Shown: positions 24,433 through 36,327 of the stretch, piece by piece
How positions within the stretch are numbered: position 1 is the first letter of the stretch
How the letters are laid out: every line of letters begins with the position of its first letter
Assembly (NCBI RefSeq): GCF_905475465.1
Contig: NC_062239.1
Span: 9,610,001-9,674,000, forward strand
Length of the DNA stretch: 64,000 nt
Direction of reading: 5' to 3'
Origin: Pieris napi
Lineage: Eukaryota; Arthropoda; Insecta; Lepidoptera; Pieridae
Translations under genes and position numbers: made by a program
The notes under the pieces: generated by a model
Told to the model about the DNA's origin: nothing
The model's input: the letters and a program-made list of their open reading frames with translations, nothing else
Databases searched by the model: none

Positions 24433-25315
24433 TTCTTGACTTGACCACGACTATGTGACCCCCTCCTGGCGCCAAAGCTGGATCCGCCCTTGCATTATGT
24501 ATGGAAATAATAATTGTTGAAATTAAAACAAAAAGCATACTCTGGACTTGCATAAACCAGTGGTTTAAGTTAACTTCAAACCAAATAATAATATTTGACA
24601 TTAGTTATTGTGATGGAATAAAGACTGAAAAATGAAAATATGAAAAAAATTCAAAAAGACAAGCCCTAAAATTTTACATATATATTATTTATAATTATTT
24701 TGAGTATTATTGGGAGTACATTATTCTTAACACTGCCTTGCAAAATATTATGTATGTACTATTATTTCTACACCGAGCTAATGGTTTACCATTTGTTATC
24801 TGTTTATGGTGATCCAGAGTGTGTGCTCGAAACGCTAATGTTTATACTCTTTGGCGCAGTAGTCAACGGTCAGAGATTACAGAGGTTTGAAATTTGACAT
24901 ATCGTGGGCAGTGTGACCGTTTTTAGTATATTCAGTACCAAATTGGTATAATTTGGGCTCCGTGTAACTAATTTAGTATTTTTTTGGTATCCTTTTATAT
25001 TCTGGTATTTTTTGGTACATTTAAACTTTCAACATTTTAAAACACATTTTGATATATTTTTGGGCTGAGCGGGAAACACTCACTTTCATTCGTTCGTATT
25101 TCGTTCACATGTTTTTGTCTTTGTCTGATGTTTACCGCAAATGTATCATTTTGTCTCTTTCAAACGGTTAATGCTAACAAATTCGCGAATCGTGCTTTGG
25201 CTACGTATTACTATCTACGTTACATGCTGTATTTTTATACATGTGGTCCCTTTTGGGACCATGGATGTTTTAGTTCTTTATTTATTTCTCTCTGTGTGCA
25301 TGTGTAGTGAAGATA

Positions 25316-25520
25316 ATGAAGCGCAAATACGATCAGAAATATAGATCAGAGTGGGAACAAAATTCTGAATTTTCGTCATGGTTGACCAAAGATAAAAATA
25401 ATGAGAACGCCTTGTGTAAAACGTGTGGAGCAACATTTTTAAGCAGAATCGCTACAATTAAAAGTCATGCATATTCTGAAAAACATCGATAGAAACTTAT
25501 ACGTTATAGTGGACAATCCA
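25316..25520 (+). pseudogene. BED-type zinc-finger exon of the hAT element
   Basis: Begins at ATG 25316 (MKRKYDQKYRSEWEQ) and shows a BED-finger pattern: Trp residues, ALCKTCGATF, and HAYSEKHR for the two His. A TAG at 25490-25492 breaks the frame, which otherwise stays open to a good donor (CCAAG|GTAAGA). BED fingers are the usual DNA-binding N-terminus of hAT transposases. Confidence 0.75.
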
Positions 25521-25711
25521 AGGTAAGAAAGCTATGCCCCCATTAACATATTTATAAGATTATTGTGTCCCTTATTTTTTTATGGCACATTAATTAATTG
25601 TCCTACTTCTTCAGGATGTCCGATGAATCTTGGATAGTACATGTACAGTTGTACACACATGTATAATTGATTTAAATTCATCAAATTAATCAAATCCTGT
25701 TTTATTTTCAG

Positions 25712-25933
25712 AACGATGATAAATTACTTCAAATGAAAGAACCCATATCTGAAGAAGTAAGAAAAGCAGAGCTTATATTTTATGCAGCGTTGGCAGAATA
25801 TAACATACCATCTCTGGCCATGGATCATCTCAGCGATTTATTCAGAAAAATGTTTTATGATTCGAAAATCGCAAAGGGCTTTTCCTGCAAACGCACTAAA
25901 TCTGCTCAGTTAGCTCAGTACAGCGAATACTGA
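25712..25933 (+). pseudogene. Second exon of the hAT gene, truncated transposase
   Basis: After acceptor attttcag the frame reads NDDKLLQMK, EEVRKAELIFYAALAEYNIP, MDHLSDLFRKMF and IAKGFSCKRTKSAQ, resembling the segment just after the BED finger in insect hAT transposases. It stops at 25931-25933. The RNase H-like catalytic domain and dimerisation domain are absent. Confidence 0.7.
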
Positions 25934-26176
25934 CTTAGTATTTGTAATAAAACTTATTGTAAATATTTATTATTATTTGAATATGTCTGTACAATGAAGG
26001 AGTGTAATTGGTTAAATTAAAAAGTATCTGATAATAAGTGTTTTAATAAAAAAAATCATCTTTTTCTTTTAGTATATTTTTAGTATAATTCAGCATGTGT
26101 TTTGGTATTATTTAGTACTGGCACCTTGTAGTTTTGGTAGATTGCCATTTTTTAAAACGGTCACACTGATCGTGGG

Positions 26177-26457
26177 TTATCGGGCGGGGAATGTCGGTTT
26201 CAGTCGTTTTGAGAATTGCGGTAGAATAAACATTCGTTATTGTTCTTCGTATTTTCCGGCCGTATTGAATAAAAATGTTAGCGCAAAAAAATGCCAAGTG
26301 AATACTACTTTCTAGACTACTGTAATATTGATATGGATTTTTTTATTTGCTGATAGACAGTGTATTCAGTGCTATGATACAATCCTAGCGCAGCTCCAAC
26401 CCTCGAAACTAGTCGATATTATGTGGCCGGGACGCGAAAAAGACATACTTTTAAATT
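26177..26457 (+). promoter_or_regulatory. 5' flank / leader of GlcT
   Basis: The 281 bp between the hAT target duplication and the GlcT ATG. It must hold the leader and perhaps the proximal promoter, but I see no clear TATA box at a suitable place. A possible splice acceptor (tgatagacag, about 26352-26361) would allow an upstream non-coding exon. An upstream ATG at 26421 (A at -3) opens a frame to 26663 that overlaps the GlcT start by about 200 bp and could reduce its translation. Confidence 0.4.
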
Positions 26458-27651
26458 ATGATTCCGATGGTGTATACAGTGTATGGTTTTGCGATTTTCT
26501 TTATGGTCGCGTGGGTGTGTTTGTGGCTAATTCATATAATGGCCTTTTCCTATTCAAAGTGGAAATTGCATCGGACTGTAGACCGGTCTCCGCCGGAGCA
26601 ACCACTTCCCGGTGTTTCGATTTTAAAACCACTTACCGGAGTAGATCCAAACCTGTTCTCTAACTTAGAGACGTTTTTCACACTGGACTACCCAACGTAT
26701 GAAATTCTATTTTGTGTCGAAAACGAGCAGGATCCTGCTTTGATGCTTGTGAACAGTCTTATTCACAAATACCCTCGAGTGGATGCAAGGTATTTCATCG
26801 GCGGAACGCGAGTCGGCGTTAACCCTAAGATCAACAATATGCATCCAGCGTATATGGCGGCTAAGCATCCCCTTATATTAGTGAGTGATTCTGGAATTCG
26901 AATGAGAGAAGACAGTCTATTGGACATGGTGCAACACATGAAGGAGGACGTGGCGATAGTTCATCAGATGCCATTCACGTGGGATGCGGACGGCTTCGCT
27001 GCCGTCTACGAGAAAGTATATTTTGGCACGGCGCAGGCGCGGATGTACTTGGGAGCAGATTTCCTCGGCATCAACTGTCACGTCGGAATGTCGTCTCTTG
27101 TACGGCGCTGTGCGCTGGAAGAGGCAGGGGGTCTGGCCGCATTTGGCGAGTATCTGGCTGAGGATTTCTTCATGGCGAAAGCGGTGTTATCACGTGGGTG
27201 GCGGTTGCGCGTAGCATCGTTACCGGCGCTTCAAAACTCGGGCTCCAAGTCGATAGGCGGAATGCAGGCGCGGCTTAAGCGGTGGGCGCGTCTCCGGATA
27301 GCCATGGTGCCAACTACGGCGCTGCTGGAACCTCTGAGTGAGTGTCTACCGCTAGGCGCGGGTGCCGCTTGGGCCGCTGGACAGCTCTTCGGTGCGGAGC
27401 CCTTACCTTTCTTTCTTGTGCACATGCTTGTGTGGTTTCTATCAGACTGGCTCATGCTCCGCTCAGTTCAAAATGGGTCACCTCCATTTACAAAAGTTGA
27501 GTTTCTCTTGGCCTGGGTGTGGAGTGAGTGTTGTGCACCATTGGTGTTGGCAACGGCAGTGCTTAACCCAGAGATTGCTTGGCGGGCTCGCAACTACCGG
27601 CTGGACTGGGGTGGCCGAGCACATGAGCTCAAACCCAAACTCAAGTTCTGA
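26458..27651 (+). CDS. GlcT: Ceramide glucosyltransferase (glucosylceramide synthase)
   Basis: Transfers glucose from UDP-glucose to ceramide on the cytosolic face of the Golgi, the first committed step of glycosphingolipid synthesis (GT21 family; UGCG in vertebrates, GlcT in Drosophila). The 397-residue product matches the family length (about 394 in human). Visible features: an N-terminal membrane anchor (about residues 8-32); PGVSILKPLTGVDPNL; D92 in the QDP motif; GVNPKINN; D144 in SDSGI; Cys207 in INCHVGMSS; D236 in AEDFFMAKA; and the R-x-x-RW motif RLKRW at 272-276. The D1, D2, D3 and RxxRW positions equal the human numbering. C-terminal hydrophobic segments and WRARNYRLDWGG are also typical. 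The start is the first in-frame ATG, with A at -3. The reading frame is uninterrupted, with no intron in the coding region. An out-of-frame ATG at 26421 overlaps the start. Confidence 0.97.
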   Translation: MIPMVYTVYGFAIFFMVAWVCLWLIHIMAFSYSKWKLHRTVDRSPPEQPLPGVSILKPLTGVDPNLFSNLETFFTLDYPTYEILFCVENEQDPALMLVNSLIHKYPRVDARYFIGGTRVGVNPKINNMHPAYMAAKHPLILVSDSGIRMREDSLLDMVQHMKEDVAIVHQMPFTWDADGFAAVYEKVYFGTAQARMYLGADFLGINCHVGMSSLVRRCALEEAGGLAAFGEYLAEDFFMAKAVLSRGWRLRVASLPALQNSGSKSIGGMQARLKRWARLRIAMVPTTALLEPLSECLPLGAGAAWAAGQLFGAEPLPFFLVHMLVWFLSDWLMLRSVQNGSPPFTKVEFLLAWVWSECCAPLVLATAVLNPEIAWRARNYRLDWGGRAHELKPKLKF

Positions 27652-29540
27652 GCATGATCACTTCAATGAAAGCTTTAATTTGGTTTAAAAAGAAGCAACC
27701 TTCAGTGCTACTGTTGATGTGAGTTTATAATGAGTATATTAGTATTAAGTTTTTATTTTAATTGCTATTTATAGTTTGAAATGTATGATGAATACTTGTT
27801 ATTCTTGTTTTAAAGAGTTTTGTATGTTTATAGATTAAACAAAATATTTCAGCTGCTGTTTCCTACTTTGTGGTTCATTGTTGTGATCTGCCATAAACTT
27901 AAGAGCCAGCTTATTTAAATTGATGGATAGGTCATTGTCTACACAAATGCATATTGGCACACTACTCATTGTGATATCAAAAAAATGTATGTATCGATGA
28001 CACATTCCAATAGATTGCATGTGCTAAGGTCAGTCAAAACAAGATCAACAAATTACAGCTACAACATTCAACACTCAACACTTATTAGTTTATTGTATAT
28101 TATATTGTAACACAAAAAGTATGTTGTGATATTGTGAATTCTTGTTAAAAGAGGTCTACTTTATTATTTAAATTTTGATAACTATTTAAATTCAAGGTTT
28201 GGGCTCTATTTTTATTTTTTACACTTGCCTTAAACATTGCATTCTAAATTAATTAAAAATATACAGGGTTGTACTAAACATTTTTAAATTACATTTTGCT
28301 TATTTATTTTATGTACCTTTGGACTGAATGTTCAAACTTCAACCACTTTGGCCTGAAGGGGACCAAAAAAAGAAAATAATTATTTTTCAAATGTAGAATA
28401 AAAAGCAGATTCCGTATAAGTTTTGGACAAATTAATTTAATTGAGAATTAAAGACTGGTTAGCCGGCATCCAGAGGTACTTCAGCCTTTTGTTGAGGGTT
28501 TATCATTAGAGTGCCATGAATACTTGTATTACATAAATTCTAGTTATTCTGCCTTTGAATACTAATTGAATGACCTAAATTGCAACATGCCTAGGGCTGC
28601 CAAGTGCTTCAATTATAAATACATATTCACCCCTTAATACTAAAGAATTTCACATTGAATGGGTTGATATGTTGCTTGAAAGTGACATATTTTCATTCAT
28701 TTCATTTGACACCTTGTCTCATTATTATTTGTTCTTGAATTAAAAAAAAAAAACTGAGCCATATAGTTTACATTAGAAAAAATATACCCAGTGATAAAAG
28801 TTCCCATTAACTTTGTGTGTTTCCTACATTGTTTCGTTGTATGGTGGGTCCCTGAAATATAAGAACTATTTTTATTTTATAACTTTTGTAAAGTACTATT
28901 TACGTCAATGTACTTAGAATTGTTGAGTTAATGGCTCATTAAATTGTGATTTATAGCATAAAAAATTCGCATTCCACATGCGTCGTTATAGGTAATGCTT
29001 GCACTCCACTCCACTATGGCGTGTTTATGCGCTTAAATAAAAGCTTGTGCAGGTTTTTTGATATTTAAAACATCACAAAGAAATATTTGATAATAAAATT
29101 ATTCCTGTATATTTCACAAGTTGCAAAACACAAAACCTATGTTTTAAGTCGAGTCCAAGCATAATAACTATTGATTTAATTGTGCAATTGTATGCTTCTA
29201 ATAAGTATTTTGATGTTTAAGCCTGTCACTTTTAACCCATAAAAACTATTTACTTATGAATGGATTTAATAGGAATGTCATACTTCTGGCCCGGTTGGAA
29301 AATTTTACAAACCTCCTGGGTGTACTCATTCTGGACCAATAGCTATCAATACCTAAACCCTATCTTGATGTTATGCAAGTAGCCTCTGCCTATAAGTCTT
29401 TTTATCAATGATAAACAAGGGTCGTACTCAATATTGATTGTCGTTGCCAACTTGATTTATAGAACACCACACTCTTATATGTCCTCGCACTGTACTCAAC
29501 AGGATATTGAAATTTTGCATGGAATATATTAAGTCTTGTA
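27652..29540 (+). other. GlcT 3' UTR and downstream AT-rich DNA
   Basis: No coding signal follows the GlcT stop. The first AATAAA I find is at 28398-28403, with others near 29035 and 29092, so a 3' UTR of about 0.75-1.4 kb is plausible. Otherwise nothing recognised. Confidence 0.4.
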
Positions 29541-29732
29541 CAGATACCGGCAAACTTCTTGAGCATTAAACAATTTAGTGGTGTAGTGTTTGCGCATCGT
29601 ACACATAAACGTCAACTGATTTACCATTCACGCGATCGACACGTCACTCTCCCGCCGCTCCCCTCCCAGTGATACCTTAAAATCGCTTCTGCGCAAGCAA
29701 GGACATTTGTTCAAGATGTTTGCCGGTATCTA
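29541..29732. mobile_element. MITE with 23-bp inverted ends
   Basis: cagataccggcaaacttctt at the left; aagatgtttgccggtatcta at the right; TA on each side. About 190 bp with a GC-rich centre. Fits a mariner-type non-autonomous element. Confidence 0.7.
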
Positions 29733-29914
29733 TAAGATATGTTTTCGTTGGTTTGGTATACATGAACCTTGCAAAAATCAGCAACTTTTTATCCTAATTT
29801 AACGAAGACAATATGACGTTAGCATCTTATCATGATATCATTGATTGTTACTAAATTATTTAAAGCTGAACTGATATTGAATGAAAGATAACATACTATT
29901 ATTTATCACTTGTA

Positions 29915-30015
29915 CGAATCGTGAGGAAACCGGCACGCCGTAGACCCAAAAAGTCGACGGTGTGTCAATCACGAAACAGATACAGAAATCTGAGGCCCAG
30001 ACCTAAATAGCTTGC
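29915..30015 (+). mobile_element. SINE family B tail fragment
   Basis: The 3' part only: cgtgaggaaaccggcacgcc, aaaagtcgacggtgtgtca, cagatacagaaatctgaggc. The tRNA head is missing. Confidence 0.6.
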
Positions 30016-33000
30016 ACAACTGGTTTTTTTGGTTCGATTTTTAAAAACTTCTAGTAGTAACTTATAAATTTACCTTAGACGTTACATAGATACCACAGAG
30101 GCTATTTGCTAATGAGTGATGAAACGTACCTATTTTAAAAGGTTTGTTATCCATTCAATATAACCCTGACGATATCATGATTGTTTAATGGATTATTGTG
30201 ACAGGCGAGAAGCATTGTTTGTATGGAATAATGTGCTCAAAACTTTTTGTTGTAAATGTACCTAGTTATGAGTACCTGAAGGTTTTGTAGAAAAAGAAAC
30301 CTTGTTAGTTTGACCTAAGGTCCTATTTCAATGGCAGCGTCGATTGATGCATCTCGCATAATATGAAAGTGAACTAAAGGTATATTTACAAAAAGCGAAC
30401 GTCTAGAATTTAAAACCAATAACAGCGTTTGTCAATTGTTACGATAATTTGTTATAAAAAATTGTAAAGCGTAACAGACGGTAACTATCTATAAGTTTTC
30501 GTTTTTTACAGCTTTTACTGTACTTTAAAAATAATACTGGATGCAAATAATACTTTAATCGTAACAAGGAAACTAATATTGCCCTAAGAAGCAAACCACA
30601 AAGCATATACATATATAATAAATATTACATGTTTAAGGGCTGTATCAAACAAGTTTTATCGGTAAATTTCCCGCTTGACCTTGTAGGCTAGACTAGTTAC
30701 GAACGTTGAACTCTCTCTGTTAAATTTAAATATAAATTAATCAGCAACAAAATCGGAGCCTGCTAATAAAATAATAGTAAAATTTGGCGTGTCGCTATAA
30801 CTCTTATAAACAAACAAATAAAGGAAATCGATTTTCCCCTTGAAAAGCCTACATTTTATATTCCGTGATAATGATTCATACGAGGTTAGATGAATTATCT
30901 GATTATTTGACTTAATAACTCAAAGTTCACCATAGTTAACGTAACAATTCATGTCACGTTATTTGTAATGTACCCTACAATTGTTGTTTACGCATGGTCT
31001 ATTAAATTTTCATTCATAAAAATCACATATCACATTGTTTTTACGGTTTGAGAAAAACTAACACAATTATACTTTGTTACGAGGACCATATTTTCTTTTA
31101 TAACCTTGTAATATTGTTAAGAAGTTTTACAATTACCAGGTAATTTATAAATCGATAAGAATGTCAATACGATAGTACTCGAGATACGCAAGTGCGTGAG
31201 TACTAAATTTATCGTATCGCGATATATATATACGTCAATATCGGCGCATGATAGAACATATTTTCGAACTTGATTTTTTTTTTTTGTAATATCACCATTT
31301 AACCTTAATAAGGTCGCGGTAACAAATGAATCTTTTAAATCAGCTATGGTCAGTAGTAAGATTCGGGAATGGAGAAGTAAAAGAAAGTTAATGCTAAAAT
31401 ATTTTAAGATAATTGTCGTACGGTTTTGATCTAACATTACCGTCAAAATTTGTATCGAGATAAAGCAATTACGATAAGCGTTATCGTTTACGAGGAATTG
31501 ATTTGATATAATTCGAGAGAATTAAATTCTGATAAGAGCACCTTCTTGTAAACACGTCAACGAAATCTTTTATCCTCTATTGATATCATCACCGGAAAAA
31601 ACGTTCCGTAAAAGTCACTTCGCCTTAAAAACTGGACTAAGTTTGAGTCATTATCATCCATGTTTTAAATAATAAGGCATTTGTTTGAGAAACTAAAATC
31701 GATATAGCAAATACCAGAATGGTGAATGTCAGCATTTCAAAAGTTTTGAGCACATCTTAATTTCCATACATTTTATCTCTGTTCAAAGAACATAGCTAGT
31801 TTTCTAACATTATAGCAATAATTTTTAATTAATGTACAAGTTATACAGCGGTCCCAATTTTTAGCGATCAAACATGTATGACACCAATGTAAATTCATAT
31901 TTTTAAATATAATTATTTTTTTGTAACTTTAGTTATCTTTAAAAATAATGAATTAATTTTTTTTGTATGTAATTACTGTCCGACATCTATGAATAACAAC
32001 ATATTTACGACCTGATGTATATAATATGTAAGTACCACTTTGGGACTAGGCCTATCCATACACTATGTAGCATAATATTTATTTCTGTGATTATTTCGAG
32101 CATAAGTTGCGAATGTACAAGTACACAATGCTGCCATGGATGTTATTTCGATGCGCAAATTTTTATTTAATTTTTACGAGGATAATTTTTATTTTTAAAG
32201 TACAACATTGGTTGTGATTTAAAGCCGCTCGGTTGCTACAAATGTTATAATTTTCGACTGTATGACCTTGATTATACAATGCCGTTTTTTGTTATTTTCG
32301 CTTATTGTAAGGAATCAAACTGCTGAAACGAGGTGTGATCTAAGCTTTATTTACAGCCAATAGTAAGTTCTAGTTTTCTTTATTTCCCAAGTCTTTAGTC
32401 TGAAATCAACTCGTAAAGTAAATCTAGACGCTTCACGCTTCACTGCTCTAGACGCTTACGTAAAAATTTAAAAATATTTCATTCATAGTGAATGTAAAAC
32501 TCTTCTTTATTTCAGTATCAAAAATTGCCATTACTATTCGTACTTCTAAGTATAAAATCAACAAATCTACTTAAGTGCTAAGAAATATAGATCGATCAAT
32601 GCAAGATCTGCGACGTTAAGTCTGTGATGATAAAATTCTTTTCTAGTTTATTAATATAATATAACATTGTACATTACATAAGTTAGCCAATCATAAATAA
32701 TTTTAGATAATTTGGCGAACAAGATTAGATTGCACTTCGTTGGTGAAGACTGCTGAATGATTTTCTATTTACTGTTTTATTGGATTATTTGGTTATGTCA
32801 AGCGTATTTCCAGAAATCAAAAATTGTAAGACCCAGGCATAGGATATGATTATTCGAGAACCTAACGTGCAATTTATTATATTATAAATTAAAAAAGAAA
32901 GCAATCTCAAAACTATGGAAAAAGTACGCATTGCATATTTGGCAATATTTTTGTTACCTGTGCCCGGACTTAATTTTTAAGTCAGTGTAACAAAAAGTGA

Positions 33001-33706
33001 TTCTACCTTACAGATGTAAGAGGCATTGTAAAAGGATAATACCGAAGGAAAAATTTGAAACGAATAAACCACTTAAATTATGTATGTTTTTTATTACAAA
33101 ACCTGTTTAATAAGGAAACAACAGTCGAGTCGCCACGCCACATACTGCGAATGAACATTGCATTAAGAAAATATTATTTTACTGTTACAAGCATTAAAAT
33201 ATTGAGTGTCAATATTTAGTATTGAAAAAAAAATATATCGTAAAAACTCCAATTACTTTAATCTAACATTAGAATTGAAAATTTAATAATATTTACCGGA
33301 GGTTTAATAGGTACCGGAGGTACATTTAATTACGGTGGAATTTTCACAAAAAAACATCCAGCTGCTTCCACCTTTTTTCTTAATATAATCATTATATTTT
33401 AGTAGTATAAAAACCCACCCACAAAAGAAATTTAAACTGATTATGATATGACGCACCATAAGCCTTCAACTTCATTCATTGTCAAGGTGACACGAGTGAT
33501 ATAGCTAACTGATATTTTAAATTTCATCCTGCTTCAGAAATATTATCTATGACAAACTGAGTCATACTTTTATCAATTTGATTCATATAACATGTATTTA
33601 GACGTGATTCATTCCCTATCATGAGCTGTTCCTATATATGTTCATTCATATCTGTTAGTTTTGCCATAAAATATAAATGCATTATATTACATGCACAAAG
33701 GTTTGC
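30016..33706. other. Long intergenic stretch, nothing recognised
   Basis: 3.7 kb without a recognisable repeat or exon. The 109-codon minus frame at 31117-31446 has no domain. 33963-34782 is also empty. Confidence 0.5.
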
Positions 33707-33962
33707 GGAGCGTTCAAGTATTACGTAACGCAATTTTTATGTATCTCGCCGTAACGTTTTTCAGTACCCTAGTACAGTACTGTACTCAAGTATAGTAAAA
33801 CGTTTCGTGACCATCTTGTGTCTCTTTAGTTACTATTATGTGGTGTAAGTGGAAAATAATATTAACAATAACGCGTAATTCAATCCCCGCCCCGCATCGT
33901 AACGTTTTACAAAAGGACCCTCCCCCCTTCCAAAACGCGTTACGTAATACTTGAACGCTCCC
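33707..33962. mobile_element. MITE, copy 2
   Basis: Same orientation and family as 21633-21891; ends ggagcgttcaagtattacgt and acgtaatacttgaacgctcc. Confidence 0.75.
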
Positions 33963-34782
33963 TTGGCTAATCAAAAGTTTTCAAGACTGTCACGTTTTTC
34001 CGATATTTTAGGAACATGCTGAATCTTTACATTAAAAAGAAGAATATATGGAATATTGGCAACAGATTCCCAAATACCATGCCTTACGTAAGGATAAATT
34101 AAACCCCATTAGAGCCACACATGAATGATAGGTTATTGCAAGTTTACATATGCAACTTATCTGTTTGGTCGATCTAAAAGTAATTGCTGTTGAAATCGCC
34201 GATTTAAAAGCTTTTAACCAAAATGAAAAACTTATTAATGAGCGTTCGATGACGATTTTTTTATATCCTTTACGCGCGCGCATCGTATAAATTTACTCTC
34301 ATAATTTTTCCCTAACGCGCTAAAAGAAGGATAACGTCAAAAACTGTATTAAGTTTTGACACAAATATATGTAGGTGATACGAAGTTCACCAGTTCATCT
34401 AGTAACTTAATAAATAGCTTACGCTGTCAGAGGAAATTGCAATGCATTGTTAATATGGTAGAATATAACGAACATCCTTATGGACCGACATTGACCGTTT
34501 ATGACATTAAGTCGTATGCGTGACGAAACAGAGCAAATAAAAATGACACGCAAGTTAGGTGTTCACTAAAATGTAGGGCAATTGGAGACTTCGTTTAGTA
34601 TGCATTAACTATTATGTCAATAAATTATTCTACCAGTATTTGCCTGCGACTCAGCACAAACTTAAAAGAAAATGGTAGGAGCTTACTTGAGTTTCCTTAT
34701 AATCGCTAAAGATTTCTTTTGTTTTTGTTTAATATAATGTCAGTTTACAGATAAGGATAGGTTATTACTGAGGATGAGATTT

Positions 34783-35120
34783 TTTTTTATAGAACACGGG
34801 GAAACGGGCAGGCTTTTCGATGATAAGTAATACCACCGCCCATGGACACTCAATGCCAGAGGGCTCGTGCGTGTGTTGCCGGCATTTTAAAAATTGGTAC
34901 GCTCTTTTCTTGAAGGACCTTAAGTCGAATTGGTTCGGAAATACTTCAGTGGTCAGCTGTTTCCTCATAGGGGTGGTGCCTAAAACGCTCAGTTGTGGAA
35001 CGACGGATGTCGATCTAGACGTCTGATGATGAAACTCAGCTGCAGGCGTTAATCCGAACAACTCTGAACTCTCTCCATGGTAATTGCAGTAGAAGATGCT
35101 GGGTAACCCCACATCTCTAC
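34783..35120 (-). mobile_element. Interspersed repeat (LINE-derived, Lepidoptera type)
   Basis: Second copy of the 8925 repeat, better preserved: ttggttcggaaatacttcag, ggcgttaatccgaacaactc and gcagtagaagatgctgggta. Confidence 0.6.
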
Positions 35121-35275
35121 ACAATCAAGCCGCTATCACAACTACAGGATCAAGCCGCTCGTATAGGTATTGGTCGTCGACGATTCGAACCGATTTTTGT
35201 TGAATACGATGAAGTGGAAAGAGCTGGTACTGGGGAGCTCCCCCCCAAAAGTGAGAACAGTAGGTACTGTTTCAC

Positions 35276-35385
35276 TAATCACCTGCAGTGTTGGCTTAGT
35301 GGCTTCAGCGTGCCACTCTCCTCCCAGGTATTGGGTTTGAACCCCGGCTGTGCACAAATGGACTTTCTGTATGCCTACTTTGATT
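35276..35385 (+). mobile_element. SINE family B head fragment
   Basis: cagtgttggcttagtggctt (A box) and tgggtttgaaccccggctgt (B box) followed by gcacaaatggactttctgta; truncated after that. Confidence 0.7.
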
Positions 35386-35672
35386 TCTTGTTTTTTATCT
35401 TATAAACAATTCTTATTCCTACGATTAACGCTCTTAATAGTGTACATTAATTTAAGAGAAAAACCGTTACGAATAAGTCCATATCAGCGCTCTCCGTGAA
35501 AACAACATTGAACGCTTTGAAAACCCAACCAAGCCACATAGATAGTGGCAGCCAATATAGAACGTTTATCACACAATACATAAAGTGCAATAGAATTACA
35601 GTCGTAGATAAAATTTCAAGTGGTAATTACTGTTAAAACAACATAATCATGTATCAAGATTGGTTGCGGTAA

Positions 35673-36082
35673 TCTATATATATAAAAATGAAACCCGTTT
35701 TCCGTTGTCACGACATAACATGAAAACGGCTTGACCGATTTGTCTGATTCTTTTTTTATAATATTCCTTGAAGTACGAGGATGGTTCTTACGGAGAGAAA
35801 ATTTAAAAAATTGAGTGAAAAAGTCTAAAAACAACACTTTTCTATATTCCCATACATAATATTCGTAATAATACTTAAAAGTCAATTTGAACTTTAATAC
35901 CATATCATAAAGTTCAAGTGTTAGTGGAGGGGTTCCGGGAAGGTAAATTTTTATTTTTTGACATAATGTATTTGTTGTATCATCAACTTTCTTTTTTTTA
36001 TCTTACTAGCTAGACCGGTGTAAGTATTAAAAAAAACAAAGAATCGACTGTTAGGCGGTACGATGTTCGCCAGGCCAGCTAG
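35673..36082 (+). mobile_element. Helitron, non-coding
   Basis: TCTATATATATAAAAATG start after an A; ends caggccagctag before a T. Contains the gcttgaccgatttgtctgat block. Confidence 0.75.
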
Positions 36083-36327
36083 TAATATATATACATATAT
36101 ATATGCTCAATACAGCGCTAGAATACCATTACTGCGTCCCACTGAACTAACTCTGAAAACGCTAAAATAATCGATTAGCCTTCAGTCAAGGTTGTTTAAA
36201 ACTTTTATGATTATCTACCAACAAAGCTTATCTACAGTCTAGGAAAGTAATAGACGTAATTGCTATTAACATAAAGCTAACTTCTGTTTCTAACTGACTT
36301 ACTAAGTCGCTGAAACTCGGAAATTAA

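Larger units (their letters stand above)
22547..24492 (+). mobile_element. Composite hAT element with nested insertions
   Basis: The ends are caacggcggatccag (left) and ctggatccgcccttg (right), an inverted pair. A perfect 8-bp target duplication, cattatgt, lies at 22539-22546 and 24493-24500. The interior contains a hAT transposase C-terminus, a 103-bp polyadenylated retro-insert with its own target duplication, and a foldback with arms of about 340 bp. Confidence 0.9.
24909..26168 (+). mobile_element. hAT-superfamily DNA transposon, short derivative
   Basis: 1,260 bp bounded by inverted ends (cagtgtgaccg on the left; cggtcacactg on the right) and flanked by a perfect 8-bp target duplication, atcgtggg, at 24901-24908 and 26169-26176. 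Both the 8-bp duplication and the CAGTGTGACC end are hAT hallmarks. It carries the start of a transposase-like gene but not its catalytic part. The sequence between the two TSDs can be removed cleanly to give the empty site. Confidence 0.93.

Noticed and set aside
31117..31446. 109-codon minus-strand frame in the long empty stretch
   Set aside because: No domain, low-complexity AT-rich codons, no splice support.
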